Program-made: the position numbers and the translations under genes | Shown: in pieces, positions 37,484 through 46,468 of the stretch | Position numbering within the stretch: the stretch's first letter is position 1 | How the letters are laid out: each line of letters opens with the position of its first letter | From: Pelagibacteraceae bacterium AG-430-F16 | GTDB taxonomy: Bacteria; Pseudomonadota; Alphaproteobacteria; Pelagibacterales; Pelagibacteraceae | NCBI GenBank assembly: GCA_003213015.1 | Contig: QCOG01000003.1 | Coordinates: 62,001-126,000, forward strand | Length of the DNA: 64,000 nt | Reading direction: 5' to 3' | The notes under the pieces: generated by a model | The model's input: the letters and a program-made list of their open reading frames with translations, nothing else | Databases searched by the model: none | Told to the model about the DNA's origin: nothing

Positions 37484-38725
37484 ATGAAAATTGCTGTAAT
37501 TGGGTCAGGAATTTCTGGATTAAGTGCTGCATATTTTCTATCAAAAAAACACAAAGTTGATCTTTTCGAAAAAGAAGATCGTTTTGGTGGTCATTCCTAC
37601 ACTTTAGATATTTTAACAGACAATCAAATTAAAAAAAAAATTCGTGCAGATATTGGATTTATTGTTTTTAACAAACAAACCTATCCAAACTTAATTAACT
37701 TTTTCAATGAAATCGGCGTAGAGATAGAAAAAAGCAATATGAGTTTATCATTTTTAGTAAAAGATAAAAATTTAGAATATAGTGGAAAAGGAGTCCGAGG
37801 TTTATTTTCTTATAAAAAAAATTTATTTGATCTTAATTTCCTAAAAATGTTTTATGAGATTATCAAGTTTTATAACAAGAGCTCTAAGCTGAATGATATA
37901 GATGAAAATTTAAACCTTGGAACATTTCTTCAAAAAGAAAAAATGTCAGATTTTTTTATTAATTATCATATTTTACCAATGGTGTCAGCCATATGGTCAA
38001 TGCCACCTGACAATGCAAAAAATATGCCTGTTAAGTTTTTTTTAAAATTTTTTCAGAACCATGGCTTGTTCAAGTTTAAAGATAGGCCTCAATGGTTCAC
38101 TGTAAAAAATAGAAGTATTGAATATGTAAATAAAGTAATAAAAAAAATTAGTGGGGAGCATTTTAAAAATTATAAAATTAATAAAGTTACAAGATCAGAA
38201 AAAGCTGCACGTGTTTTTTATGGAGGGGAAAGTGAATATTTTGAGTATGATAAAGTCGTAATTGCAACCCACGCAGATGAAGCTTTATCTATAATCGATG
38301 AGCCTTCTAATGATGAAAAAAACATATTAAGTAATTTTAAATATAAGAAAAACTTAGCTGTAATTCACTCAGATGAAACTGTAATGCCCAAAAAAAAAAT
38401 AAATTGGAGTGCATGGAATACTTTTGTATCAGAAAATAATGATAGTTCAGTTACCTACTGGTTAAATTTATTACAGAATTTAAACATAGAAAAAAATATC
38501 TTTTTAACTTTGAATCCTCATTTCAATATTGATGAAAAACTCGTGATCGATAAAATTCAATTTAGACATCCATATTATGATCATGATACTTTAAAAAATC
38601 AAAAAAAAATAGATTTATTACAAAATAAACAAAATATATTGTTCTGTGGAAGTTATCATGGTTATGGTTTTCATGAAGACGGTATTAAATCAACATTAAA
38701 TATGCTTAAATTCATTAATGATTGA
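37484..38725 (+). CDS. FAD/NAD(P)-binding amine-oxidase-like protein of a CFA-synthase cluster
   Basis: A 413-residue flavoprotein. The dinucleotide-binding start is MKIAVIGSGISGLSAAYFLS followed by HKVDLFEKEDRFGGHSYTL. The C-terminal block CGSYHGYGFHEDGIKS closes the FAD site. The ATG at 37484 is preferred to the TTG one codon upstream. In Alphaproteobacteria such a protein is regularly found beside DUF1365 and CFA-synthase-like genes, in operons of the photo-oxidative-stress response. It overlaps the DUF1365 gene by eight bases. Its reaction, perhaps on fatty acyl chains, is not established from this sequence. Confidence 0.82.
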   Translation: MKIAVIGSGISGLSAAYFLSKKHKVDLFEKEDRFGGHSYTLDILTDNQIKKKIRADIGFIVFNKQTYPNLINFFNEIGVEIEKSNMSLSFLVKDKNLEYSGKGVRGLFSYKKNLFDLNFLKMFYEIIKFYNKSSKLNDIDENLNLGTFLQKEKMSDFFINYHILPMVSAIWSMPPDNAKNMPVKFFLKFFQNHGLFKFKDRPQWFTVKNRSIEYVNKVIKKISGEHFKNYKINKVTRSEKAARVFYGGESEYFEYDKVVIATHADEALSIIDEPSNDEKNILSNFKYKKNLAVIHSDETVMPKKKINWSAWNTFVSENNDSSVTYWLNLLQNLNIEKNIFLTLNPHFNIDEKLVIDKIQFRHPYYDHDTLKNQKKIDLLQNKQNILFCGSYHGYGFHEDGIKSTLNMLKFIND

Positions 38726-39485
38726 GAATTCATTTATATATACGGGCGAAGTCATTCATAAAAGATTCAAACCAAAAGAACATTTTTTTAAATACAGTGT
38801 ATTCTCTTTACTAATCGATCTTAGCGAAATAAGACTTATAAATAAAAAAATCCCATTTTTTTCTTACAATAAATTTAATGTTCTAAGTTTTTTTGATAAG
38901 GATCATGGCGAGAGGGATGGTTCTGATTTAGGAATTTGGGTAAGGAAAAAATTAAAAGAAAAAGGAATAACTTCAGAAGAAACTAAGATTAAAATTCTTT
39001 GTTATCCTAGAATTTTTGGATATGTTTTCAATCCCCTAAGTATTTTTTTCATTTATAATAAAATTGGTGAACCAATTGCTATTTTTTATGAAGTAAAAAA
39101 TACATTTGGAGAACAACACACCTATATATTTGAAATTAAACATTCAAACACACAAATTAAGAATGATTGCAAAAAGAAGTTTTTTGTATCTCCTTTTATG
39201 GATCTTCAATCAGAATATTTCTTTAAAGTATTATTACCCAATGAAAAATTGTCTGTAATTATTGATCAAAGAGATAAGGAAGGTAAGCTTCTGTTTGCAT
39301 CCCAGGATGGAAACAGGCATGATTTAACCCTAAAAAACTTATTGTTTTGCTATCTAAAACACCCTCTAATGAGTTTTAAAGTCATATCAGCTATACATTT
39401 TGAAGCATTAAAATTGTGGATCAAAGGCGTTAAATTGATTAAGAAAAATATTAAAATTAAAAACAATTCAACCTTTGAAAACTAA
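38718..39485 (+). CDS. DUF1365 family protein
   Basis: A 255-residue DUF1365 member. Recognisable blocks are YTGEVIHKRFKPKEHFFKYS near the N-terminus, CYPRIFGYVFNPLSIFFIYN near 107, and KKFFVSPFMDL near 154. The function is unknown, but it is always near cyclopropane-fatty-acid-synthase family genes in this type of cluster, so a role in lipid modification is likely. It overlaps the flavoprotein gene by eight bases and the methyltransferase by one. Confidence 0.88.
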   Translation: MIENSFIYTGEVIHKRFKPKEHFFKYSVFSLLIDLSEIRLINKKIPFFSYNKFNVLSFFDKDHGERDGSDLGIWVRKKLKEKGITSEETKIKILCYPRIFGYVFNPLSIFFIYNKIGEPIAIFYEVKNTFGEQHTYIFEIKHSNTQIKNDCKKKFFVSPFMDLQSEYFFKVLLPNEKLSVIIDQRDKEGKLLFASQDGNRHDLTLKNLLFCYLKHPLMSFKVISAIHFEALKLWIKGVKLIKKNIKIKNNSTFEN

Positions 39486-40660
39486 TGATAAATAAAATTT
39501 CAGATAAAATCGTCTTTTCTGGTTTAAAGTTAATAAAGTACGGTAAGCTAAATGTTACAACTTTCCAAAACAAAAAATTGCAGTTTGGAAACGATGGTAA
39601 TTTAGAAGTAGGTATTAAAATTAATAAGCCAGATTTTTCAAAAAATGTAATTGCAAAAGGCAGCGTTGGTTTAGCAGAATCTTATATGAGAGGTGATTTC
39701 GAGACAGATGATTTATCTAAGTTAATTGAATTAAGCGCCAAGAATATAAAACTAGTTCATAAATTCTCTGGAATATTAGACCTAACATATCTAAATTATT
39801 TAAAAAAATTTATTAATCGAAACACTAAAACAAAAAGCAAAGAAAATATTTCAAAACACTATGATCTTGGAAATGAATTCTTTTCTTTATGGCTTGATGA
39901 TACGCTAACATACTCAAGTGCAATTTTTGAAAATGAGAAATCAAATTTATATGAAGCGCAAATAAATAAATATAAAAAACTTTCAAATTTACTTAAGCCA
40001 AGGTCAGGTGATAAACTACTAGAAATTGGATGTGGCTGGGGAGGATTTGCAGAATATATCGGCAAAAACTACGATGTTAATCTTGATTGTATAACGATAT
40101 CAAAAAAACAATATGAATTTGCGAAAAAACGCATTCATGATTCTGGTCTTAATGAAAAAATTAATATTGAAATGAAAGATTATAGAGATGTAAAACAAAA
40201 ATATAATTCTATAGCTTCAATAGAGATGATAGAAGCTGTAGGAAAAGATTATCTAAAAAATTATTTTCAAACAATTAAGAAAAATTTGGTACCAGGAGGT
40301 AAGGCTGCAATTCAAGCAATCACAATAGACGATAACTTGTATAATAGATATAAAAGGAAAGAAGATTTTATCCAAAAATATATTTTCCCTGGAGGCTTTT
40401 TGCCATCTAAGAAGTCAATATTAGATTATGTAGAAAAAACTGGACTGAACTTTGATCAATGTAATTCTTACGGTCTTCACTACAGCAATACGCTGAAAAT
40501 TTGGAGAGACAAGTTTTCAGAAAGATGGGGAGAAATTTCAGAACAAGGTTTTGATAATACTTTTAAAAGAATGTGGAATTTCTATTTATCTTATTGTGAA
40601 GCAGGATTTAAATCTAAGAATATTGACTTAATCCAGTTTTCTTTAATAAATAAAACATGA
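39485..40660 (+). CDS. cyclopropane-fatty-acid-synthase family SAM methyltransferase
   Basis: A 391-residue CFA-synthase/CmaS-family protein. The SAM-binding motif LEIGCGWGGFAEYIG lies near 179; DLGNEFFSLWLDDTLTYSSA near 127 and SIEMIEAVGKDYL near 242 are family signatures, and FIQKYIFPGGFLPS near 297 completes the acceptor site. It adds a SAM-derived carbon to a double bond of a membrane phospholipid acyl chain. Relatives make cyclopropane rings or, in some Alphaproteobacteria, methylated precursors of furan fatty acids. Which product forms here is open. Confidence 0.92.
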   Translation: MINKISDKIVFSGLKLIKYGKLNVTTFQNKKLQFGNDGNLEVGIKINKPDFSKNVIAKGSVGLAESYMRGDFETDDLSKLIELSAKNIKLVHKFSGILDLTYLNYLKKFINRNTKTKSKENISKHYDLGNEFFSLWLDDTLTYSSAIFENEKSNLYEAQINKYKKLSNLLKPRSGDKLLEIGCGWGGFAEYIGKNYDVNLDCITISKKQYEFAKKRIHDSGLNEKINIEMKDYRDVKQKYNSIASIEMIEAVGKDYLKNYFQTIKKNLVPGGKAAIQAITIDDNLYNRYKRKEDFIQKYIFPGGFLPSKKSILDYVEKTGLNFDQCNSYGLHYSNTLKIWRDKFSERWGEISEQGFDNTFKRMWNFYLSYCEAGFKSKNIDLIQFSLINKT

Positions 40661-41199
40661 TTAACGTGAAAATATTAAATTCAATTTTGTTGATAATTAC
40701 TTTAGCTTTGGTTACAAGCTGTTCTAATAATATGAAACCAGAAGACTTTAAAAATACAGAACCAACTCTTTTAATTGAAGCATATTTTGATGGGAAAGTT
40801 AAAGCATGGGGAATTTTACAAGACCGAAGTGGTAAAGTTACGAGACAATTTAAAGCAGACTTAGTTGGATCCTTTAAAGACAATGTTATCACTTTAGATG
40901 AAGATTTTTATTGGACTGATGGTGAAAAACAAAAAAGAACATGGAAAATAAAAAAAATTGATGACAATAACTATGTTGGTACTGCTCCAGATGTAGTTGG
41001 AGAGGCTTCAGGTGTTCAATACGGATCAGCATTTAAATTTAAATACGATTTAATGGTGCCTTTTAAAAATAAAAATATCAAAATTTCATTTGATGACTGG
41101 ATATTCAAACAAGACGAAAAAGTTGCAATTAATCGTGCAACGCTTACTAAATTTGGATTTAAAGTCGGAGAACTTACCGTATTTTTTATGAGGGACTAA
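40657..41199 (+). CDS. DUF3833 lipoprotein
   Basis: A 180-residue protein with a lipoprotein signal: hydrophobic stretch then LVTSC at about residues 18-22, giving a lipidated Cys22 at the membrane. The rest matches DUF3833 (IEAYFDGKVKAWGILQDRSG and MVPFKNKNIKISFDDWIFKQ). DUF3833 genes are regular members of CFA-synthase/DUF1365 clusters; the function is unknown. It overlaps the methyltransferase gene by four bases and converges with the SDR gene with a four-base overlap. Confidence 0.88.
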   Translation: MINVKILNSILLIITLALVTSCSNNMKPEDFKNTEPTLLIEAYFDGKVKAWGILQDRSGKVTRQFKADLVGSFKDNVITLDEDFYWTDGEKQKRTWKIKKIDDNNYVGTAPDVVGEASGVQYGSAFKFKYDLMVPFKNKNIKISFDDWIFKQDEKVAINRATLTKFGFKVGELTVFFMRD

Positions 41200-41954
41200 T
41201 CTTTTATTCGCTTCATCCCTTTTTCAAGAATCTTAAAATATAAACCATTTGGAATTACCTTAAGAACCTTCATAATTGTTGTGAAAGACTTAGGAAAATG
41301 AATTTCAAAACCTTTACTTTTTGTAAGTCCCCTAAACATTTGCTCTGCTGCAAACTCAGGTGATTTAATCATTGGCATTGGAAAATCATTTTGATCGGTC
41401 ATAGGAGTTTTTATAAATCCAGGACTCACAAGAGATACTCTCACTTTACTTCTCTTCAGGTCAAAATATAAACTTTCAGCAAAACTAGATAAAGCTGATT
41501 TAGATGCACAATAAGCTCCTGCCGCAGGAAGTCCTCTATAACCTGCTACAGAAGACACTATAGATATTTGACCCGCCTTTTTACTTTTATAATAATCATA
41601 AACTGCATTTATTGAATTTACTGTTCCAAAAAAATTTACTTCCATAATTTTTCTTACCTTTTCAAGATTTAATGTTTTTTCAGATTTTGGATCATGAATT
41701 CCTGTGCAGAAAACAGAGATATCAACTTCTCCAAGCTTTTCTTTTACTTGCGAGAATACACTTTTACATTTTTCATTGTCGGTGACGTCTAGAGGAAAAG
41801 CAATAATATTCCCATTAGATTTAGATATTTCATCTAATAAATTTTCTCTTCTTGCGGAAATAGCAACTTTCCATCCTTCTTGAGCAAATTTTAATGCTAA
41901 GGATTTTCCTATACCACTGCTAGCTCCTGTAATCCAAATTGTTTTATTATTCAT
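41196..41954 (-). CDS. short-chain dehydrogenase/reductase
   Basis: A 252-residue SDR. The cofactor-binding motif TGASSGIGKSLALKFA is at about 9-24, the catalytic Ser in SIVSSVAGYRG near 133, and YCASK (Tyr and Lys) near 149. SDRs of this kind occur in the photo-oxidative-stress clusters with CFA-synthase genes. It is convergent with DUF3833 and divergent from tspO, with only a few bases between start codons, so the two promoters must overlap or lie within the genes. Confidence 0.85.
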   Translation of the reverse strand: MNNKTIWITGASSGIGKSLALKFAQEGWKVAISARRENLLDEISKSNGNIIAFPLDVTDNEKCKSVFSQVKEKLGEVDISVFCTGIHDPKSEKTLNLEKVRKIMEVNFFGTVNSINAVYDYYKSKKAGQISIVSSVAGYRGLPAAGAYCASKSALSSFAESLYFDLKRSKVRVSLVSPGFIKTPMTDQNDFPMPMIKSPEFAAEQMFRGLTKSKGFEIHFPKSFTTIMKVLKVIPNGLYFKILEKGMKRIKD

Positions 41955-41963
41955 ATAAGATTG

Positions 41964-42446
41964 ATGTATAGTATGATTATGCTTAAAAATAAATTTTTAT
42001 CTTTTCTTCTATTTGCAATAGTTACGTATTCTGCGTCTTTTATCGGTAGTATAGCGACAATTTCTTACAAAGAACCATGGTACTCAGGTTTAAATAAATC
42101 ATTTTTAACCCCACCAGATTGGGTCTTCGCACCTGTATGGACTACTTTATATTTATTTATGGCTATAGCAATATGGGCAGCGTGGCATAAGAATTATAAA
42201 AATATAAATCTTGTTTTAATTTATTTTATTCATCTATGCTTTAATACAACTTGGAGTATAGTTTTTTTTGTTTTTCACAATATCCTTTTTGCTCTTATAA
42301 ATTTATTAGTTATTATTTTGTTCATAATAGTTTTAATTTTAAAATATAAAGATATAAATAAAATGAGTTATTATCTAATGATTCCGTATTTACTCTGGAG
42401 TTGTTATGCATTAATTCTAAACTTTAGTTTGTTAATATTAAATTAA
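41964..42446 (+). CDS. tspO: TspO/MBR family membrane protein
   Basis: A protein of about 160 residues with five helices. The family core is clear: PWYSGLNKSFLTPPDWVFAP followed by WTTLYLFMAIAIWAAW. TspO proteins bind porphyrins and affect tetrapyrrole and oxidative-stress responses in Alphaproteobacteria. Start choice is uncertain among ATGs at 41964, 41973 and 41979 because none has a ribosome site; the 41979 start would give MLKNKFLS. It is divergent from the SDR gene and ends one base before a flavoprotein gene. Confidence 0.88.
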   Translation: MYSMIMLKNKFLSFLLFAIVTYSASFIGSIATISYKEPWYSGLNKSFLTPPDWVFAPVWTTLYLFMAIAIWAAWHKNYKNINLVLIYFIHLCFNTTWSIVFFVFHNILFALINLLVIILFIIVLILKYKDINKMSYYLMIPYLLWSCYALILNFSLLILN

Positions 42447-42447
42447 T

Positions 42448-43551
42448 ATGGATGATGTTGTCATAGTAGGCGGTGGTATAATAGGAGCTGCAACAGCTTA
42501 TTTTCTTTCAAAAGAAGGTAGAAAAGTAAAAGTTATTGAGAGAGATCCAACATATAGATCAGCATCTTTTCCCTTATCATTAGGCGGTTTCAGAAGACAA
42601 TTTTTTCAAACAGAAAATATTCTTTTGGGGAAATTTGCTAGAGAATTCATTTTTCAAATACCTGAACTCTTAAAAACAAAAAAAAATCCCGAACCAACAG
42701 CTAGTATGGTGCCTAATGGATATTTGCTTATGTTTGGAGCAGAACACGCTGAAGAACAATATAAAGCTCTTGAAAATCATAAAGCATGCGATGCAGGAAC
42801 AAAAAATATAAAAGGTTCTGATCTAAAACAATACTTTCCTTACATAAATAATGAAGGCATCGAAACGGCAACTTTTACAGATAATAAGAGTGAAGGCTGG
42901 ATTGATCCATTTATGTTTCATGGAGCACTCAAAAGTAAAGCAATTGAGCTAGGCGCTGAGTTTATAAAAGGTGAGGTAAAATCTTTATCAGAGATTAAGG
43001 CCAAGACTATTGTATCAGCGGCTGGATGTTGGACAAAAGAATTACTGGAAGATATTCCAGTTGAGCCACAAAAACACACTGTCTTTAGAGTGAAGTGTCC
43101 CAAACATATTCCTGAAATGCCTTTGACTGGAGACTTAACTACCGGAGTTTATTGGCGACCAGAGGGAAAAGAGTATCTTGCAGGATCTCCCAAATCTGTT
43201 TTTGATGCAAAAGATCTTGAACCCGCATGGGATGATTTTGAAGAATTAGTTTGGCCAGCTCTTGCTCAAAGAATTCCGATATTTGAAGAATTAAAACTAA
43301 CAGGCGGCTGGGCTGGATACTATGACTGTAATAGATTAGATAATAATGCTGTGGTTGGGAAACACCCAAAATTTGAAAATGTTTACCTGGCAACTGGGTT
43401 TACAGGAAGAGGCTTAATGCAAGCCCCTGGGATAGGAAGAGCATTAACAGAATTAATTACGACTGGAGCATATCAGTCTATTGATATTTCCAATATGGCA
43501 GTCGAAAGAGTTTTAGGAAAAGAGGCAAGACCTGAGCCATACGTTCTTTAA
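42448..43551 (+). CDS. DAO-family FAD-dependent oxidoreductase
   Basis: A 367-residue flavoprotein beginning VVIVGGGIIGAATAYFLSKE, with RSASFPLSLGGFRRQFFQTE near 39, GVYWRPEGKEYLAGSPKS near 232, and GWAGYYDCNRLDNNAVVGKH near 289. The C-terminus has the flavin-closing NVYLATGFTGRGLMQAPGIG. Such DAO proteins include sarcosine and dimethylglycine oxidases or dehydrogenases. With glycine cleavage and formate dehydrogenase nearby, a methylated-amino-acid substrate is plausible, but it is not shown. Confidence 0.8.
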   Translation: MDDVVIVGGGIIGAATAYFLSKEGRKVKVIERDPTYRSASFPLSLGGFRRQFFQTENILLGKFAREFIFQIPELLKTKKNPEPTASMVPNGYLLMFGAEHAEEQYKALENHKACDAGTKNIKGSDLKQYFPYINNEGIETATFTDNKSEGWIDPFMFHGALKSKAIELGAEFIKGEVKSLSEIKAKTIVSAAGCWTKELLEDIPVEPQKHTVFRVKCPKHIPEMPLTGDLTTGVYWRPEGKEYLAGSPKSVFDAKDLEPAWDDFEELVWPALAQRIPIFEELKLTGGWAGYYDCNRLDNNAVVGKHPKFENVYLATGFTGRGLMQAPGIGRALTELITTGAYQSIDISNMAVERVLGKEARPEPYVL

Positions 43552-43554
43552 GAG

Positions 43555-45003
43555 TTAAGTTCCACAAAACGTTTGATATTTTTCATCACTTTTAGGTGGC
43601 GGAGACTGATATTTAGTTAAAACCTTTTGATCAGTGTATGGATTTTTCAGAGCTTGAAGCAAATCATTAAATGGTGTCAGATCATTATTTTCAGCTGATT
43701 TTAAAACATTTTCGACGTTATGATTTCGAGGAATTATTACAGGATTATTAAGTTTCATTAACTTTTTGCTATCTTTAGCCAATCTTTTCTGCCATTTTAT
43801 CTTCCAATTACCAAACTCTTCATTTTGAAAATCTTTTTTATCGTCCAATTCTTGGTCCATTAAAAATAAAAAAGTGTTCGTGTAGTCTAATTCTTGTTTT
43901 TTCATAATCTCTAATAATTCAAAAATAAGTAAATTATCTTCCTTATCGTTACCAATTAGGCCTAACTTACTTTTCATCATATAAAACCATTTTTCCTCAT
44001 AAATTTTATCAAATTTATCGATGAGTTCTGTTGCCATTTTTAGAGCATCATCTTTTTTTGGACTAATCAAAGTTAGTAAACATTCTGCAAATCTAGCCAA
44101 ATTCCATTTGGTGATCGCTGGCTGATTTCCATATGCGTATCTTCCCATATGGTCAATAGAACTGAAACAAGTGCCTAAATTATAACTATCCATAAAAGCG
44201 CACGGACCATAATCTATCGTTTCACCTGAAATCGCCATGTTATCAGTATTCATTACTCCGTGAATAAATCCTACACGCATCCAATTGACTACTAATTCAA
44301 TCTGCTTATCAATTAATTTGCTGACTAAGTCATATGCATTATTTTTTGATTTTGATATCTCAGGATAGTGTCTTTTAATTGTGTAATTAACTAAAGTATT
44401 GAGTTCATCTAAATTTTCTCTTGTTCTAATAAATTGAAAGGTTCCAACTCTAATATGACTTGATGCAACTCTTGTTAAAATTGCACCCTGCAATAGTTTT
44501 TCTCTCTTCACATTTTCACCAGTTTTCACAACTGCCAAACTTCTAGTCGTCGGTATGTTTAATGAGTACATAGCTTCACTAATTAAATATTCTCTTAACA
44601 TTGGACCTAATGCTGCTCTTCCATCTCCGTTTCTTGAAAAAGGTGTTTGACCCGAACCCTTAAACTGAATATCAAGTCTTTGATTACTTTTAGATATATG
44701 TTCGCCTAATAAAACTGCTCGACCGTCACCCAATATTGTAAAATGACCAAACTGATGACCCGCATACGCTTGAGCCAAAGATTTAGATCCTTTTGGGAGC
44801 AGATTTCCAGAAAAAAATTTTGCTAGCTGTTCATTATCTACATTAGAAAAATTCAAACCTATTTGATCTGCTAGATCATGATTTAAAATTACTAACTCTG
44901 GACGTTTTACTGGAACAGGAGATATCTCATAAATGAAAGATTTTGGTAAATTTGAATATGAGTTATCAAAATTCCATCCAATTGTTTTTTCTTTAATTGT
45001 CAT
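43555..45003 (-). CDS. selO: SelO (YdiU/UPF0061) pseudokinase-type protein AMPylase
   Basis: A 482-residue full-length SelO counted from the ATG at 45003. Blocks: AYAGHQFGHFTILGDGRAVL near 87, SGQTPFSRNGDGRAALGPML near 118, GVMNTDNMAISGETIDYGPC near 248 with the metal-binding Asn and Asp, and the final C-terminal CGT resembling the family end. The family transfers AMP to Ser, Thr or Tyr residues of target proteins during redox stress. It is preceded by a 59-residue small membrane protein, overlapped by 11 bases. Confidence 0.93.
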   Translation of the reverse strand: MTIKEKTIGWNFDNSYSNLPKSFIYEISPVPVKRPELVILNHDLADQIGLNFSNVDNEQLAKFFSGNLLPKGSKSLAQAYAGHQFGHFTILGDGRAVLLGEHISKSNQRLDIQFKGSGQTPFSRNGDGRAALGPMLREYLISEAMYSLNIPTTRSLAVVKTGENVKREKLLQGAILTRVASSHIRVGTFQFIRTRENLDELNTLVNYTIKRHYPEISKSKNNAYDLVSKLIDKQIELVVNWMRVGFIHGVMNTDNMAISGETIDYGPCAFMDSYNLGTCFSSIDHMGRYAYGNQPAITKWNLARFAECLLTLISPKKDDALKMATELIDKFDKIYEEKWFYMMKSKLGLIGNDKEDNLLIFELLEIMKKQELDYTNTFLFLMDQELDDKKDFQNEEFGNWKIKWQKRLAKDSKKLMKLNNPVIIPRNHNVENVLKSAENNDLTPFNDLLQALKNPYTDQKVLTKYQSPPPKSDEKYQTFCGT

Positions 45004-45172
45004 TTCCAATTTTTTTTACGTACAAACCTAAAACTCCATTAAAGATTGAAACAGCAATTATAATTGATTGCCCTTTAAAAGAGTAAAAATCAAAAGTTGG
45101 GTAAAAACCTATAGCAACACTTAAAAAAAGATAAGTTAATATAAAAGGTCTTAAAAATTTCTTTATTCTCAA
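44993..45172 (-). CDS. 59-residue small membrane protein between fdh and selO
   Basis: A frame below the usual length cut-off starts at TTG 45172-45170, only three bases after the fdh stop, and ends at TAA 44993-44995, overlapping the start of selO by 11 bases. The product has a basic N-terminus (RIKKFLRP), a first membrane segment ILTYLFLSVAIGFY (11-24), the loop PTFDFYSFKGQ, and a second segment SIIIAVSIFNGVLGLYV (36-52), ending KKIGNDN. The perfect fit between two genes, the membrane-like pattern and the positive-inside ends support a real gene. The family is unknown; the TTG start has no ribosome site. Confidence 0.6.
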   Translation of the reverse strand: MRIKKFLRPFILTYLFLSVAIGFYPTFDFYSFKGQSIIIAVSIFNGVLGLYVKKIGNDN

Positions 45173-45175
45173 TTT

Positions 45176-46375
45176 TTATTTTTTTTTATATTTCGCGGCC
45201 TCCTCAGAACCACTTGTTGCTGAACCTTTACTGTAAGAGTGTGCACCCATTCCAGCCAATTGGCCGTCTTTTACAATAAGGTATTGATCTCTTATTGGTT
45301 TTTTATCGAAGAAGCATTCTAATATTTCTCTTACACCATCTGCATATCTTGCCTGAGCAGAAAGCGAAGTTCCTGATGTGTGTGGAGTCATTCCGTGATT
45401 AGGCATTGATCTCCATACATGGTCGTTTGGAGCAGGTTGGGGGAACCATACATCTCCAGCATATCCACTTAACTGACCAGATTTTAATGCATCTGCTATA
45501 TCGTTTTTGTTACAAATTTTTCCTCTAGCAGTATTTACTATGTAAGCACCTTTTTTCATTTTACTAATCATTTTTTTATCGAATAAGTTTTCAGTTTCAG
45601 GGTGTAATGGACAGTTAATTGTAACTACGTCACAAACTTTTACCATTGATTCAACAGATTCATGAAAAGTTAGATTTAATTCTTTTTCTACACTGTCAGG
45701 TAATTTATGTCTATCAAAGTAGTGCAAATGTACATCAAAAGGTTTCATTTTCCTTAAAGCATCAAGACCAATTCTTCCTGCAGCAACCGTTCCAATATGC
45801 ATTCCTTCAACGTCATAACTTCTGTGTACAGCATCAGCTATATTCCACCCACCTTCATTAACGATTCTATGTTGATTATGATAATCTCTAACCATTGACA
45901 CAATCATCATTACAATGTGTTCGGCAACCGATCTTGAATTACAAAATGTAACTTCAACAACATCAATTTTATTATCCATTGCTGCTTGTAAATCAACGTG
46001 ATCAGATCCTATACCAGCAGTAATTGCCATTTTTAAATTTTTTGCTTTTGCTATTCTTTCCTTAGTTAAGTAATAAGGAAAAAATGGTTGAGAAATTACG
46101 ATGTCTGCATCAACAATGTGTTTATCTGCTTCACACCCATCACCATCTTTACTATTAGTAACAACAAATTCATGACCATTGCTTTCTAAAAATTTTCTTA
46201 GTCCCAGTTCTCCTGATACACATCCAAGTAATTGGCCAGGCGTAAAGTCTCTTCCTTTAGGAGAAGGCAGAGTCATTCCATCAGGATATTTTTCAAGTTT
46301 TGGTAAATCACTCAAAGGATAAGATTTTGGCATACCACCTTTTGGATCGTCGTATAAAATACATAATATTTTCAT
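45176..46375 (-). CDS. fdh: NAD-dependent formate dehydrogenase
   Basis: A 399-residue cofactor-free formate dehydrogenase of the D-2-hydroxyacid dehydrogenase fold. The NAD-binding loop is TVAAGRIGLDALRKM near 193. The catalytic Arg lies in VNTARGKICN and the catalytic His in MTPHTSGTSLSAQARYADG, in the arrangement of the well-known Pseudomonas enzyme. QPFFPYYLTKERI near 95 is the substrate-channel segment of that class. It oxidises formate to CO2 and makes NADH. A clear ribosome site (AGGAG) precedes the ATG. It fits with the glycine cleavage system as part of one-carbon energy metabolism. Confidence 0.93.
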   Translation of the reverse strand: MKILCILYDDPKGGMPKSYPLSDLPKLEKYPDGMTLPSPKGRDFTPGQLLGCVSGELGLRKFLESNGHEFVVTNSKDGDGCEADKHIVDADIVISQPFFPYYLTKERIAKAKNLKMAITAGIGSDHVDLQAAMDNKIDVVEVTFCNSRSVAEHIVMMIVSMVRDYHNQHRIVNEGGWNIADAVHRSYDVEGMHIGTVAAGRIGLDALRKMKPFDVHLHYFDRHKLPDSVEKELNLTFHESVESMVKVCDVVTINCPLHPETENLFDKKMISKMKKGAYIVNTARGKICNKNDIADALKSGQLSGYAGDVWFPQPAPNDHVWRSMPNHGMTPHTSGTSLSAQARYADGVREILECFFDKKPIRDQYLIVKDGQLAGMGAHSYSKGSATSGSEEAAKYKKK

Positions 46376-46468
46376 TTTTATTCTCCTAATTTTTTATAAA
46401 AGCAATTATTTTGAATTCATAAGATAGACTGTAGCATAATAATTAAGCGTCTAGCAAATAAATAGTGT

